NCBI GenBank assembly: GCA_021732005.1 | Contig: JAKFVT010000002.1 | Span: forward strand, 100,266 to 164,265 | Reading direction: 5' to 3' | From: Mycobacterium sp. | GTDB lineage: Bacteria > Actinomycetota > Actinomycetes > Mycobacteriales > Mycobacteriaceae | Length of the DNA: 64,000 bases | Shown: positions 32,894 to 41,159 of the stretch, piece by piece | Position numbering within the stretch: position 1 is the stretch's first letter | Layout of the letters: each line of letters starts with the position of its first letter | Made by a program: the position numbers and the translations under genes | Notes under the pieces: generated by a model | The model's database searches: none | Seen by the model: the letters and a program-made list of their open reading frames with translations, nothing else | Told to the model about the DNA's origin: nothing

Positions 32894-33906
32894 CGGCAGG
32901 CCTGTAGCAGACCGGCGAACAAGTCGTCGTCGGCTTCGTCGGCCGGTACCGGCAGGTTGATACCGCTGCACAGGCCCGAATACCATTGGGCGAGCACGTC
33001 GGGAATCTCCTCGTACGTGCCCTGCGGTACCAGCCGTTCTATCACCTCGTCGGTGAGAATACTTGGCAGGGCGTCCCATTCGTTGCGTTGCGCCATCGCG
33101 GAGAGGGCCGCGCCGACGTCAGCCAGGCCGAAGTCCTCCAACTGCCTGCGGTAGGCCGGGGTGCTGTACAGGAAGGCCAGCTCGGTACGTCGTTGGTCGC
33201 GGAGCGCGTCGACGGCGTCGCGGGTGGCGGCGGTCATGACGTGTGGGTTCGCGACGACGGCAAGGTCTGCCAGGGTTCGACCCGCCCGCGATGCCCCCTC
33301 GGCAAGTGCGGGAAGGGTGCGCGATCTCAGCACCGCGGGGTGCGAGTTCGTCGGATGGCACACGAAGCCGTCCGCCAATTCCCCTGCCATTGCACACATT
33401 TTGGCGTTCACCGCGCCGGTCCAGATCTGCGGCGCCGGATGTTCGAGCGGCCCCGGGTTGAAGTAGGGCTGCAGGCGTTCGAATCGGTAGTGCGGCCCAA
33501 CGTAATCCAGCTTGGCGCCGGTTTGGAACGAGGTGAAGATCGCTCGGAGCGAGCGGATGTAGTCGGCGAGTCGGGCGACCGGCTCGGACCACTGCGCCGA
33601 GAACCGGCCGACGATGTTGCCGCGCACCTGCGAGGCGATGCCGAGCTGAAACCTGCCGCCGGAGAACTTCGACAGATCCCAGGCCGCGTAGGCGGTGATC
33701 ATCGGGCTGCGCGGAAAGGCGAGCACCATGCTGGTCCGCACCGTCACCCGCTCGGTGTGCTGCAGAGCCAGCGCAGCGACGGTGAAGGGGTCGTGGATGG
33801 TCTCCGAGATGTGCACGACGTCGAACCCGAGCCGTTCTGCTCGGGCCACCCACGGACCGATCTCCGCGGGACCCATCGCCGCGGGGGCGGAGGTGACCAA
33901 TTGCAC
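32860..33906 (-). CDS. LLM-class F420-dependent oxidoreductase
   Basis: A 348-residue luciferase-like TIM-barrel enzyme of the F420 branch (similar to the TIGR03617 group). Family signatures include WVARAERLGFDVVHISETIH, VRTSMVLAFPRSPMITAYAA, FSGGRFQLGIASQVRGN and APQIWTGAVNAKMCAMAGEL. Such enzymes transfer hydride between reduced F420 and an unknown substrate. The ATG at 33906 gives the standard N terminus (MQLVTSAPAAMGPAEIGPW). The last 12 codons overlap the WS/DGAT gene on the other strand. Confidence 0.87.
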   Translation of the reverse strand: MQLVTSAPAAMGPAEIGPWVARAERLGFDVVHISETIHDPFTVAALALQHTERVTVRTSMVLAFPRSPMITAYAAWDLSKFSGGRFQLGIASQVRGNIVGRFSAQWSEPVARLADYIRSLRAIFTSFQTGAKLDYVGPHYRFERLQPYFNPGPLEHPAPQIWTGAVNAKMCAMAGELADGFVCHPTNSHPAVLRSRTLPALAEGASRAGRTLADLAVVANPHVMTAATRDAVDALRDQRRTELAFLYSTPAYRRQLEDFGLADVGAALSAMAQRNEWDALPSILTDEVIERLVPQGTYEEIPDVLAQWYSGLCSGINLPVPADEADDDLFAGLLQACRQIPAASRNSS

Positions 33907-33920
33907 CGCGTCAGCGTACT

Positions 33921-33990
33921 GACCGGTGTCCCCCGATCGGTGGACACCGGTTTCATCCCTGCTTTGGCCTGGTCAGCCGACAGACACCGG
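33921..33990 (+). promoter_or_regulatory. upstream module shared with the His-rich paralogue (copy 2)
   Basis: It contains a perfect inverted repeat, ACCGGTGTCC (33922-33931) and GGACACCGGT (33942-33951) with a 10-bp spacer. CCGACAGACACCGG follows 60 bp after the block start, at the same spacing as in the copy at 30191-30260. It lies about 138 bp before the peptide ATG and also within 85 bp of the LLM gene start on the other strand. Confidence 0.65.
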
Positions 33991-34058
33991 CGTCGTCGTG
34001 CGCGATTCTTGTCTTACCCGGCAAACCGGGTGAAGCAGAAGAGAACGAGCACGACACC

Positions 34059-34301
34059 ATGACCATCACGACCACCAATACCTCGACCACGATTTGGTTC
34101 AAGCGCATCGCCGCAGGCGCGATCCTGGCCACCGGCTCCGCGCTGGTCGCCCTGGGCGCCGCACCTGCGAGCTTCGCGGACGCAGGCGGCCCCAACATGA
34201 GCCACCCCGCGCCGCACCCGGCGTTCCCGCACCAGACCAATCAACCCCAGCCGGGGACCTCGATCCATCACCATCACCAGTGGAATCGCCATCGCGGCTG
34301 A
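34059..34301 (+). CDS. small exported His-rich protein (paralogue 2)
   Basis: An 80-residue protein. The signal peptide (WFKRIAAGAILATGSALVAL, cleaved near FADA) is followed by about 40 residues with eight His: GGPNMSHPAPHPAFPHQTNQ, then PGTSIHHHHQWNRHRG. The arrangement matches paralogue 1 at 30341, including the signal region, NQPxPG linker and HHHHQWN. Metal or proton sensing at the cell surface is plausible but unproven. It is followed by a 20-bp perfect hairpin. Confidence 0.75.
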   Translation: MTITTTNTSTTIWFKRIAAGAILATGSALVALGAAPASFADAGGPNMSHPAPHPAFPHQTNQPQPGTSIHHHHQWNRHRG

Positions 34302-34322
34302 CGAGCCGGGCGCACCACGGAA

Positions 34323-34369
34323 ATAGTTCGGGTGCGAGAAGTCCTCAGCACTTCTCGCACCCGAACTAT
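34323..34369. terminator. exceptionally long perfect hairpin, bidirectional terminator
   Basis: The 20-bp arms ATAGTTCGGGTGCGAGAAGT (34323-34342) and its exact complement (34350-34369) enclose a 7-nt loop. It lies between the convergent His-rich peptide and acyl-CoA dehydrogenase genes. Confidence 0.8.
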
Positions 34370-34381
34370 CGTATCTATGCC

Positions 34382-35539
34382 TCAGACAGGCAGGCCGTCG
34401 GCGACCCGGGTGGCGTCCTCGGCACTGGCCTCATCGAGCACGATGTCGGCGATCCTGGCCCGGTGCTGTTCGGCAGTGCCGAGCAGCGCGGCAACAGTGG
34501 CTGCGCGCTTGAAGTACAAGTGCGCCTGGTGTTCCCAGGTGAAGCCGATCCCGCCGTGTACCTGGATGGTGTCGGCGGCGACACGGCTGAGCGCGGCCGA
34601 CGCCGCGGCCTGAGCGATGCTGGTCGCCAGCGCCGGATCATCGGAGCCGTCGGTCAGCGCCCACACCGCGTGGTAGGCGGCCGAGCGGGCGTGCTCGACA
34701 TCGACGAGCATGTCGGCCAGCTTGTGCTTGATCGCCTGGAACGAGCCGATCTGGCGGCCGAACTGCAGGCGGGACTTGGCGTACTCGACCGACAGATCCA
34801 GCAGATGCTGTGCGGCGCCGACCTGCTCGACTGCCAGCAGCGCCGAACCCACCTGCAGTGCGTGAGTGATCACCCGCTCGGCGTCCTCCGGGCCGGCCAG
34901 CAGCCGGGCCGGCGAATCGGAGAAGGTGATGTGGGCCTGCGGGCGGGTCAGATCCAGGGTCGACAGCGCCGTGCGCTGAACGTCTTGTGCGTCCACCGCG
35001 TAGAGCCCGACCCCATCGGAACCCGTTGCTGCGACCAGAATTACGTCGGCGGCGGCACCGTCGACAACGCGCTTGACGGTGCCGGAGACGGTGTCACCGG
35101 CGGCTTCAACGGTCACCGCGGCGGGATCGAACGCGCCTGCCTTGTCGGCGACGGCGATGGCCGCGGTGGCGGTGCCCTCCACCAACTGGGCCAGCAGTTC
35201 GTCACGCGCCGGACCGGTCGAACTGGCGACCAGCGCGGGGACGGCGAGGTAGACGGTGCCGAACAGCGGCCCGCAGGCCAGCGTCGCACCGAATTCCTCG
35301 ACCGCGACGGCCTGATCGACCAACGAGCCGCCGACACCGCCGTCGGCCTCGGGAACCGAGAGCCCGAGCACACCGAGCTCGGCGCCCAGACGGTTCCACA
35401 CCTTGGCGTCGAAGGGCACCTCGGACTCCATCAACCGGCGCACGGTCGACTCGTCGAAGTTGTCGGCGCAGAACTTGCGCACCGCGGCGCGCAGCTGCTG
35501 CTGCTCCTCGGTGAACACGAACTCGGCGTTCTCAGCCAC
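34382..35539 (-). CDS. acyl-CoA dehydrogenase (small/second subunit type)
   Basis: A 385-residue flavoenzyme. Landmarks are NAEFVFTEEQQQLRAAVRKF, VEFGATLACGPLFGTV, RLQFGRQIGSFQAIKHKLAD with the FAD/CoA-binding region, and TIQVHGGIGFTWEHQAHLYF near the C terminus. The usual catalytic Glu region is divergent, as in the partner subunit of mycobacterial alpha2-beta2 sterol acyl-CoA dehydrogenases. GTG 35539 overlaps the stop of the upstream gene by 8 bp, which makes a two-subunit enzyme likely. A KstR-like site lies upstream of the pair. Confidence 0.87.
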   Translation of the reverse strand: MAENAEFVFTEEQQQLRAAVRKFCADNFDESTVRRLMESEVPFDAKVWNRLGAELGVLGLSVPEADGGVGGSLVDQAVAVEEFGATLACGPLFGTVYLAVPALVASSTGPARDELLAQLVEGTATAAIAVADKAGAFDPAAVTVEAAGDTVSGTVKRVVDGAAADVILVAATGSDGVGLYAVDAQDVQRTALSTLDLTRPQAHITFSDSPARLLAGPEDAERVITHALQVGSALLAVEQVGAAQHLLDLSVEYAKSRLQFGRQIGSFQAIKHKLADMLVDVEHARSAAYHAVWALTDGSDDPALATSIAQAAASAALSRVAADTIQVHGGIGFTWEHQAHLYFKRAATVAALLGTAEQHRARIADIVLDEASAEDATRVADGLPV

Positions 35540-36728
35540 GGGGAATCTCCTTCCACGGCATGCCGGCGTCGGCACGCAGATCGCCAGGCAGACCCAACAC
35601 CCGCTCGCCGAGGATGTTTTTCATCACCTCGGTGGTGCCTCCCTCGATGGTGTTGGCGCGGCTGCGCAGGTAGCGCTGCTGGATCGGCCCGCGCCAGTCG
35701 CCCGCGTCACCGGCGTCATCGGCCAATGCGTAGCGGTCGTACAGAATGCCTTCGGGCCCGAGCAGATCCATGCACCATTCGTAGATGTGCTGATTGAGCA
35801 AGGCGCCCACCAGCTTGCCGACCGAAGCCTCCGGGCCCGGGCCACCCGCGGTGGCCGAGGCGCGGGAACGCTCAGAGGTCAACCGCTGAGCTTCGGACCG
35901 TAACCACAACTGCGACAGTCGGTCTCGTAGCACCGGGGTCTGCAGGTCGGGACGTGAGGCCCACAGCGAGGTGGCCTCCTTGATGGTGCCACTTCCGCGG
36001 CGGCTGCCGCTGGCGCCCAGGGCGCTGCGCTCGTTCATCAGGGTGGTCATCGCGACGTTCCAGCCGTTTCCGACCGCGCCGAGGCGGTGGCTGTCGGGGA
36101 TGCGGGCGTCGGTCATGTAGACCTCGTTGAACTCCGCCTGCCCGGTCATCTGGCGCAGCGGGCGGGTTTCCACGCCGGGAGCGTGCATGTCGAGCACGAA
36201 GTAGGTCAGGCCCTTGTGCTTGGCGATGTCGGGATTGGTCCGGGCCAGCAGCAGACCCCACCGGGCGCGGTGCGCCAGGCTGGTCCATACCTTTTGGCCG
36301 TTGATAACCCACTCGTCGCCGTCGGGCACCGCCGTGGTGGCCAGGCCGGCCAGGTCGGAGCCGGCGCCCGGCTCGGAGAACAGCTGGCACCAGATGTCTT
36401 CGGTGGTGGCCAGCGGCCGCAGCAGCGCCTTCTTGAGGTCGTCGGACTGGGCGTGTTCGCGCACGGTCGGCGCGGCCATGCCGTAGCCCATGGGGTTGAG
36501 GCCCAGCGGCACCGGGCCGCCGGCGCCCTGCAGGATCCGGTCGGCGACTGCCTGCAGGCCGCGCGACAGGCCGAGCCCGCCGAGACCTTCAGGGAAGTGC
36601 ACCCAGGACAGGCCGGCGTCGTAACAGGCGCCGAGGAATTCCGGAATCGGGACTTTCTTCGGGTCGTGGTCTGCCACGACCCGCCGGGCCAGGTCTTCGA
36701 CCCGCTCGGCATCAGCGACGGTGCTCAT
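35532..36728 (-). CDS. acyl-CoA dehydrogenase (large/first subunit type)
   Basis: A 398-residue acyl-CoA dehydrogenase. Signatures are WCQLFSEPGAGSDLAGLATT (FAD and substrate loop), WVINGQKVWTSLAHRARWGL, and IEGGTTEVMKNILGERVLGL at the C terminus. ATG 36728 is chosen as it gives the standard N terminus (STVADAERVEDLARRVVADH). It overlaps the second dehydrogenase by 8 bp. In mycobacteria, paired fadE genes of this kind form heterotetramers that oxidise sterol side chains. The KstR-like operator 90 bp upstream fits such a role. Confidence 0.88.
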   Translation of the reverse strand: MSTVADAERVEDLARRVVADHDPKKVPIPEFLGACYDAGLSWVHFPEGLGGLGLSRGLQAVADRILQGAGGPVPLGLNPMGYGMAAPTVREHAQSDDLKKALLRPLATTEDIWCQLFSEPGAGSDLAGLATTAVPDGDEWVINGQKVWTSLAHRARWGLLLARTNPDIAKHKGLTYFVLDMHAPGVETRPLRQMTGQAEFNEVYMTDARIPDSHRLGAVGNGWNVAMTTLMNERSALGASGSRRGSGTIKEATSLWASRPDLQTPVLRDRLSQLWLRSEAQRLTSERSRASATAGGPGPEASVGKLVGALLNQHIYEWCMDLLGPEGILYDRYALADDAGDAGDWRGPIQQRYLRSRANTIEGGTTEVMKNILGERVLGLPGDLRADAGMPWKEIPRG

Positions 36729-36817
36729 TCCGACACGATAAGGAACCCCGTGCCGGCCGTTGTTGGCAGGTGTCAAGTTGTGGGTCTGGACGTGAGATCG
36801 CACAGTCGGTAGGTAAC

Positions 36818-36831
36818 TAGAACGTGTTACA
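36818..36831. promoter_or_regulatory. KstR-like operator
   Basis: TAGAACGTGTTACA exactly fits the KstR pattern TNNAACNNGTTNNA. It lies between the divergent acyl-CoA dehydrogenase pair (start 36728) and the DUF1295 gene (start 36857), where one repressor could control both. KstR represses cholesterol-degradation genes in mycobacteria. Confidence 0.7.
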
Positions 36832-36856
36832 GTTCGGCCGCGGTAGGAGGCTGGAA

Positions 36857-37762
36857 ATGGTGGACCGGAGCAAAGCAAAATCGCTGGGGTTGGTCACTGC
36901 GGCCTACATCGTCGCGGTCGCGGCCGGCGCGGGTTGGTTGTTGTATGGCCCCTCAGCGACCGGGCGGTTGTGGCTAGATGCCTTCATCGCCGATGTCATC
37001 GCCACCCTGGTGGTGTTCGTCTTCAGCCGGGCGTATCGCAACTCCAGCTTCTACGACGCCTTCTGGAGCGTGATCCCGCCGCTGCTACTTATCTACTGGT
37101 GGGCCGCCGGGCCGCTCGGCCTGGATTCGGTGCGGTGCTGGCTGGTCGCGATCGTCGTTATGTACTGGGCGATCCGCTTGACCGGCAACTGGGTGTACGG
37201 CTTCCCCGGCCTGCACCACGAGGACTGGCGATACCCGCAGCTGCGCGCCGGCGCGGGGCGGTGGGAATTCCTGGCCGACCTGTTCGGCATCCACCTGATC
37301 CCGACCGTGCAGGTGTTCCTGGGCATGCTGCCGGTCTACGTCGCGGTGACCCGACCTGGCGACGGCGTGGTCTGGCTGAGCTGGGTCGCGTTCGCGGGGG
37401 GCATCGGTGCGGTGACTCTCGAGCTGGTAGCTGACACCCAGATGCACCGCTTCGTACGCGACAAGAAGCCCGGCGCGGTGATGGACCGCGGGTTGTGGGC
37501 CTGGTCGCGGCACCCGAACTATCTCGGCGAGATCGGCTTCTGGTTCGCCATGGCGTTGTTCGGCGTCGCCGCCGCGCCCGCCGACGCCTGGTGGCTGTTT
37601 GTCGGGGTGGTGGCCATGGTCGCGATGTTCCTCGGCGCCAGCATCCCGATGATGGAGAAGCGCAGCCTGGTTCGCCGCCCGCAGTACCAGGACGTCATCG
37701 ACCGAGTGCCCATGCTGATTCCCCGCCCGCCCCGAAAGGCCAGCTTAGGAGGAGATGTATGA
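36857..37762 (+). CDS. DUF1295 membrane protein, steroid-reductase-like fold
   Basis: A 301-residue protein with about seven membrane helices. The C-terminal signature is LWAWSRHPNYLGEIGFWFAM, followed by RPQYQDVIDRVPMLIPRP. This is shared with isoprenylcysteine methyltransferases and steroid 5-alpha-reductase-like proteins, which use NADPH or SAM. The DUF1295 role is unproven. ATG 36857 has a TAGGAGG ribosome site 10 bp upstream. It overlaps the flavoprotein gene by 4 bp and has a KstR-like site 26 bp upstream, so a steroid or sterol-lipid substrate is a reasonable inference. Confidence 0.82.
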   Translation: MVDRSKAKSLGLVTAAYIVAVAAGAGWLLYGPSATGRLWLDAFIADVIATLVVFVFSRAYRNSSFYDAFWSVIPPLLLIYWWAAGPLGLDSVRCWLVAIVVMYWAIRLTGNWVYGFPGLHHEDWRYPQLRAGAGRWEFLADLFGIHLIPTVQVFLGMLPVYVAVTRPGDGVVWLSWVAFAGGIGAVTLELVADTQMHRFVRDKKPGAVMDRGLWAWSRHPNYLGEIGFWFAMALFGVAAAPADAWWLFVGVVAMVAMFLGASIPMMEKRSLVRRPQYQDVIDRVPMLIPRPPRKASLGGDV

Positions 37763-38886
37763 GCCGCAAGCCCCGCGTCGTGATCGCCGGCTTGGGTGAC
37801 AGTGGGCTCCTCACCGCGATCAAGCTGGCCCGTCACGCCGATGTCGTCGGCATCTCGGTCAAGCCGGCACTGGTCAGCGGCCAGGAGCTCGGGCTACGGC
37901 TGGCCCGGCCGAAAGACTGGGCCCGCGACAACTGGATCTCGTTCGACAAGTACCGGGGTCTGGACCCGGTGCGCACCGTGCAGGCCACGCTTACCGGTCT
38001 TGATCTGGAGAACCGCACCGTGCTGGGGACCGCGCCCGACGGCTCACCGGTCACCGAAACCTATGACGTGCTGGTGATTTCGACCGGAGTGCGCAACGGC
38101 TTCTGGCGTCAACCCACGCTGCAGACCCCCGAGCAGATCGCCGCGGATCTGACCGCCACCCACGAACGTCTCGCCGCCGCCGAGTCGGTGATGATCATCG
38201 GGGGCGGCGCCGCGGCGGTCAGTGCGGCCGCCAACGTCGCCACCGCATGGCCGGGCAAGAAGGTGGACCTGTACTTCCCGGGTGAACGCGCACTCACCGA
38301 GCATCACCACCGGGCCTGGGAACGGTTGCACGACAAGTTGATCGGTTTGGGTGTCGGCGTGCATCCCGGGCACCGAGCGGTGCTGCCCGACGGGTTCGAC
38401 GGTGACGAGATCACCGATGGCGCGGTGCAGTGGAGTACCGGGCAGCCGGAGTCGACGGCTGACGCGGTGCTGTGGGCGATCGGACGGGTCAAGCCCAACA
38501 CCGAGTGGCTGCCGCCGGAGCTGCTTGACGAGCAGGGCTTCGTCAAAGTCACCCCAGAGTTGCAGCTGTGCGGTCACCACCACGTCTTCGCGATCGGGGA
38601 CGTGGCCGCCACGGATCCGCTGCGCGCCTCGGCGCGGGCGCGGGCCGACTCGCTGCTGGCGCACAACATCCGCGCGACCCTGACCGACCGTCCGTTGAAG
38701 AGATACCGCGCGCCCCGGCGCCGGTGGGGTTCGATCGTGGGGATCCAGGCGGACGGGCTGGAAGTGTTCGCTCCCAACGGCACCGCCTATCGATTCCCGG
38801 CCTGGTCGATCGACCGGGTGCTGATGCCGTGGATCGTGCGCCGCGGCATCTACAAAGGGGTCCGGCGGAATCAGCCGCTGACTTGA
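37759..38886 (+). CDS. FAD-dependent pyridine nucleotide-disulfide-type oxidoreductase
   Basis: A 375-residue flavoprotein of the NDH-2/AIF-like group. The FAD loop is VVIAGLGDSGLLTAIKLARH, the NAD(P) loop VMIIGGGAAAVSAAANVATA, and the second FAD motif HHHVFAIGDVAATDPLRASA. There is no CxxxxC redox disulfide. ATG 37759 follows an AGGAGG site and overlaps the DUF1295 stop (ATGA), indicating coupled translation. It may pass electrons to the DUF1295 protein. A C-terminal basic tail (RYRAPRRRW, RRGIYKGVRRNQ) may bind membrane. Confidence 0.85.
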   Translation: MSRKPRVVIAGLGDSGLLTAIKLARHADVVGISVKPALVSGQELGLRLARPKDWARDNWISFDKYRGLDPVRTVQATLTGLDLENRTVLGTAPDGSPVTETYDVLVISTGVRNGFWRQPTLQTPEQIAADLTATHERLAAAESVMIIGGGAAAVSAAANVATAWPGKKVDLYFPGERALTEHHHRAWERLHDKLIGLGVGVHPGHRAVLPDGFDGDEITDGAVQWSTGQPESTADAVLWAIGRVKPNTEWLPPELLDEQGFVKVTPELQLCGHHHVFAIGDVAATDPLRASARARADSLLAHNIRATLTDRPLKRYRAPRRRWGSIVGIQADGLEVFAPNGTAYRFPAWSIDRVLMPWIVRRGIYKGVRRNQPLT

Positions 38887-38949
38887 ACGGCCTGGTAAAC
38901 GGTCCTCGGCCGAACTGACAGCGCAGGGATCGACGGTAGGCTCCTCAAA

Positions 38950-40071
38950 GTGGCGATCTTCGGTCGGAACACGGCGCGCCAGCGCCTGAAGAGGGCGACG
39001 CGGCAAGCGCTCTCCGCGCCGACCTTTGACACGCCGCCAGACGCCACGCCGTGGGTGATCGGGGGGCTGTGGCCCGCGGAGCTGGAGACTGTCACGTCGG
39101 CAACCGCCGCCGTCGCCGCGCATCTGAAGAACGATTTGCAGCGCATCGCGGACTCGGCCAACGAGCGGTTGCGCGCGCTACGTCACGCCGATGTCCCCGA
39201 CTTTGCGCGGCGGGCCGAGGAAGTCCGGATCATCGAGACGGCCAGAGCCTATGCGGTGCAGCGCGTCGAGTCGACGATTCGCCAATTACGTTCTGCGGAA
39301 GATGATTTCGACACCGATCCGGCGATGCCGAAGATCACACCGGAGCAGGTGCGCGAGGTAGACGCGATCCCGACGCCGGTGGTCGAACCCGTCGAAATCA
39401 ATCCCGAACCCGAACCGTTACCCGCACCCGAACCGCCGCCCGTCGATCGTCAGCTGGAATCCGTGCTCGAGTTCGTCGCCCGCCAGGAGCCAGGATTGCG
39501 GTGGGCGGTCGGGGAGCGCACGGATGGGACCACTGTGCTGGTCACCGATCTCGCGCACGGCTGGATTCCGCCCGGCATCGCAGTGCCCGCCGGTGTCGGT
39601 CTGCTGCCGCCGGCCAGGCGCGGCGGGCGGGTCGGCGAACTGCTCGGTGACGTCGTCCGATCCGCGGTGTACCACCCCGGTGACCCGTTCGGTGCCGGCC
39701 GCACTGATGCGCCGACTTCGCTCGAGGCCCGCGAGTTGCCCCGGGTCGACGACCTGGGGTGGAAGTTGGTCGAGGCCACCCACTGGCGTGACGGGTTGCC
39801 CCGGATGGTGCACACCCTGGCGAAGGCCGGCGCGGCCCGCACCGGTGTGCTCGACGCCGAGGTTGACGTCCTGCGAGTGCATTCCGACACCGCGCGCTAT
39901 CAGCTGATGGCCCAGTATCCCGACGTCGACGCCGCCCTGTTGAGCAACTGCCTGTTGTTGGCTGCGACCGAAGCGATCGCCCTGGGCGACGACGTCTCCG
40001 CCAACTATCACTTCGCCTGGTTCGAGGCGCTCAGCGCCCCGCCGGCCAGCAAGTGGGGCGCCGCGCCATAA
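38950..40071 (+). CDS. Rv3899c-like protein (DUF5631/DUF5632-type)
   Basis: A 373-residue protein resembling, as far as memory allows, the M. tuberculosis Rv3899c family that sits beside the ESX-2 locus. An N-terminal helical part with a coiled-coil-like stretch (VPDFARRAEEVRIIETARAY) leads through a Pro/Glu linker (VEPVEINPEPEPLPAPEPPP) to a C-terminal domain. That domain contains GLRWAVGERTDGTTVLVTDL and a WIPPGIAVPAGVGLLPPARR loop. There is no signal peptide. The start is GTG 38950. Together with the next two genes it looks like the residue of a type VII secretion region. Confidence 0.6.
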   Translation: MAIFGRNTARQRLKRATRQALSAPTFDTPPDATPWVIGGLWPAELETVTSATAAVAAHLKNDLQRIADSANERLRALRHADVPDFARRAEEVRIIETARAYAVQRVESTIRQLRSAEDDFDTDPAMPKITPEQVREVDAIPTPVVEPVEINPEPEPLPAPEPPPVDRQLESVLEFVARQEPGLRWAVGERTDGTTVLVTDLAHGWIPPGIAVPAGVGLLPPARRGGRVGELLGDVVRSAVYHPGDPFGAGRTDAPTSLEARELPRVDDLGWKLVEATHWRDGLPRMVHTLAKAGAARTGVLDAEVDVLRVHSDTARYQLMAQYPDVDAALLSNCLLLAATEAIALGDDVSANYHFAWFEALSAPPASKWGAAP

Positions 40072-40175
40072 CTGAACCTATGGTGCGAGGTTGCTGGGGC
40101 GATATTCGCCACCGGATACCGCCGATGCTGCAAAAGTGAATTGACGCAGGTAGTGACGGTCGACATACTTGTGGC

Positions 40176-40493
40176 GTGGCGGGATCGGGCAGCGGTCGCG
40201 AGCTTAGCGACAGGGATCTCGTCGACGCGGTCTTGAAGGAGCTGAGCGAGGCCGCCGAGCGTTGGGAGGCGCTCGTCGCGCAGGCCGAGACCATCACCTA
40301 CAGCGTCGATCTGGGGGACATACACGCGGTGGCCAACTCCGACGGCAAACTTGTCGAACTGACTTTGCATCCCGCTGTCGTGGCCGATTACACCCACGGT
40401 GAGCTCAGTGATCGGCTGAACCTGGCATTCGCCGCCCTGCGCGAGGAAGCCGAATCCGACAATCAGGCACGGTACGGAGGTGGATTGCGGTGA
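40176..40493 (+). CDS. YbaB/EbfC-family protein (EspL-like)
   Basis: A 105-residue acidic protein with the YbaB/EbfC pattern: amphipathic helix LVDAVLKELSEAAERWEALV, then three short strands (SVDLGDIHAVANSDGKLVEL) and a C-terminal helix LSDRLNLAFAALREEAE. Nucleoid-associated YbaB proteins and ESX-linked EspL share this fold. Position between an Rv3899c-like gene and an eccA fragment favours an ESX-associated role. GTG 40176 is used. A GTG overlapping its stop (40490) opens only a 14-codon frame, possibly the amputated start of a lost neighbour. Confidence 0.6.
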   Translation: MAGSGSGRELSDRDLVDAVLKELSEAAERWEALVAQAETITYSVDLGDIHAVANSDGKLVELTLHPAVVADYTHGELSDRLNLAFAALREEAESDNQARYGGGLR

Positions 40494-40524
40494 CCCCTGC
40501 AGACCTGGCGGAGGGACACCACCC

Positions 40525-41025
40525 GTGCCGCTGAATCTGGTGAACCAGTTGCTGGTCGCCTTGGAGGTGCACCGCTTCGACTTCTGCTTCATCGGCGCCG
40601 GCTACGAGAAGGAAGTCGACGAATTCCTCACCGTGAACCCGGGTTTGGCGGGACGTTTCAACCGCAAGCTGCGGTTCGAGTCGTACAGCCCCGACGAGTT
40701 GGTGCAGATCGCCGTCCGCTACGGCGGGCCCCGCGCCACCGTGATCGAACCCGCCGCGCAGGACGCGCTGAACGCGGCGTGCCGCAAGTTGCGGGCCTAC
40801 CTCGCTCCCGACGGCACCCACGGTATCGACGTCATGCAGAACGGCCGGTTCGCCCGCAACGTCGTCGAACGCGCGGAGCGGCTTCGTGACTCACGGGTGG
40901 CCGCCCAGAACCGCACCAATCGCGGCTCGGTGACGGTCGAGGACCTCGAAACGTTGCGCACCCAGGAGCTGATGGCCGCGGTCGCGGACGCGTGCGCGGA
41001 AAAGCATGTGCCCCTGAGTCTTTGA
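40525..41025 (+). pseudogene. eccA-like AAA ATPase, C-terminal fragment
   Basis: A 166-codon frame matching only the end of EccA/CbxX-type AAA+ ATPases of ESX secretion. IGAGYEKEVDEFLTVNPGLA with GRFNRKLRFESYSPDELVQI is the sensor-1/arginine-finger region, and IDVMQNGRFARNVVERAERL is the sensor-2 helix. The TPR domain, Walker A and Walker B are all absent (intact EccA is about 570-620 residues). GTG 40525 is only the first in-frame start. The 5' deletion probably joined this fragment to the region after the EspL-like gene. It cannot hydrolyse ATP alone. Confidence 0.75.
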
Positions 41026-41159
41026 GGTAGGGCTGGCCAACCTCACTGCGCCGGCGAGGCTGCGATCTCGCCGCTCGGACGTCGCTTCGCTTCCTGCCAG
41101 ACCGGAGGACACGCGACCGCTATGATAGACGGAACTAACTCGTATCGCTAGGAACGTAG

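Noticed and set aside
34094..35797. A 567-codon plus-strand frame through the His-rich gene and opposite acyl-CoA dehydrogenase
   Set aside because: It runs through the 20-bp hairpin and is antisense to a clear dehydrogenase.
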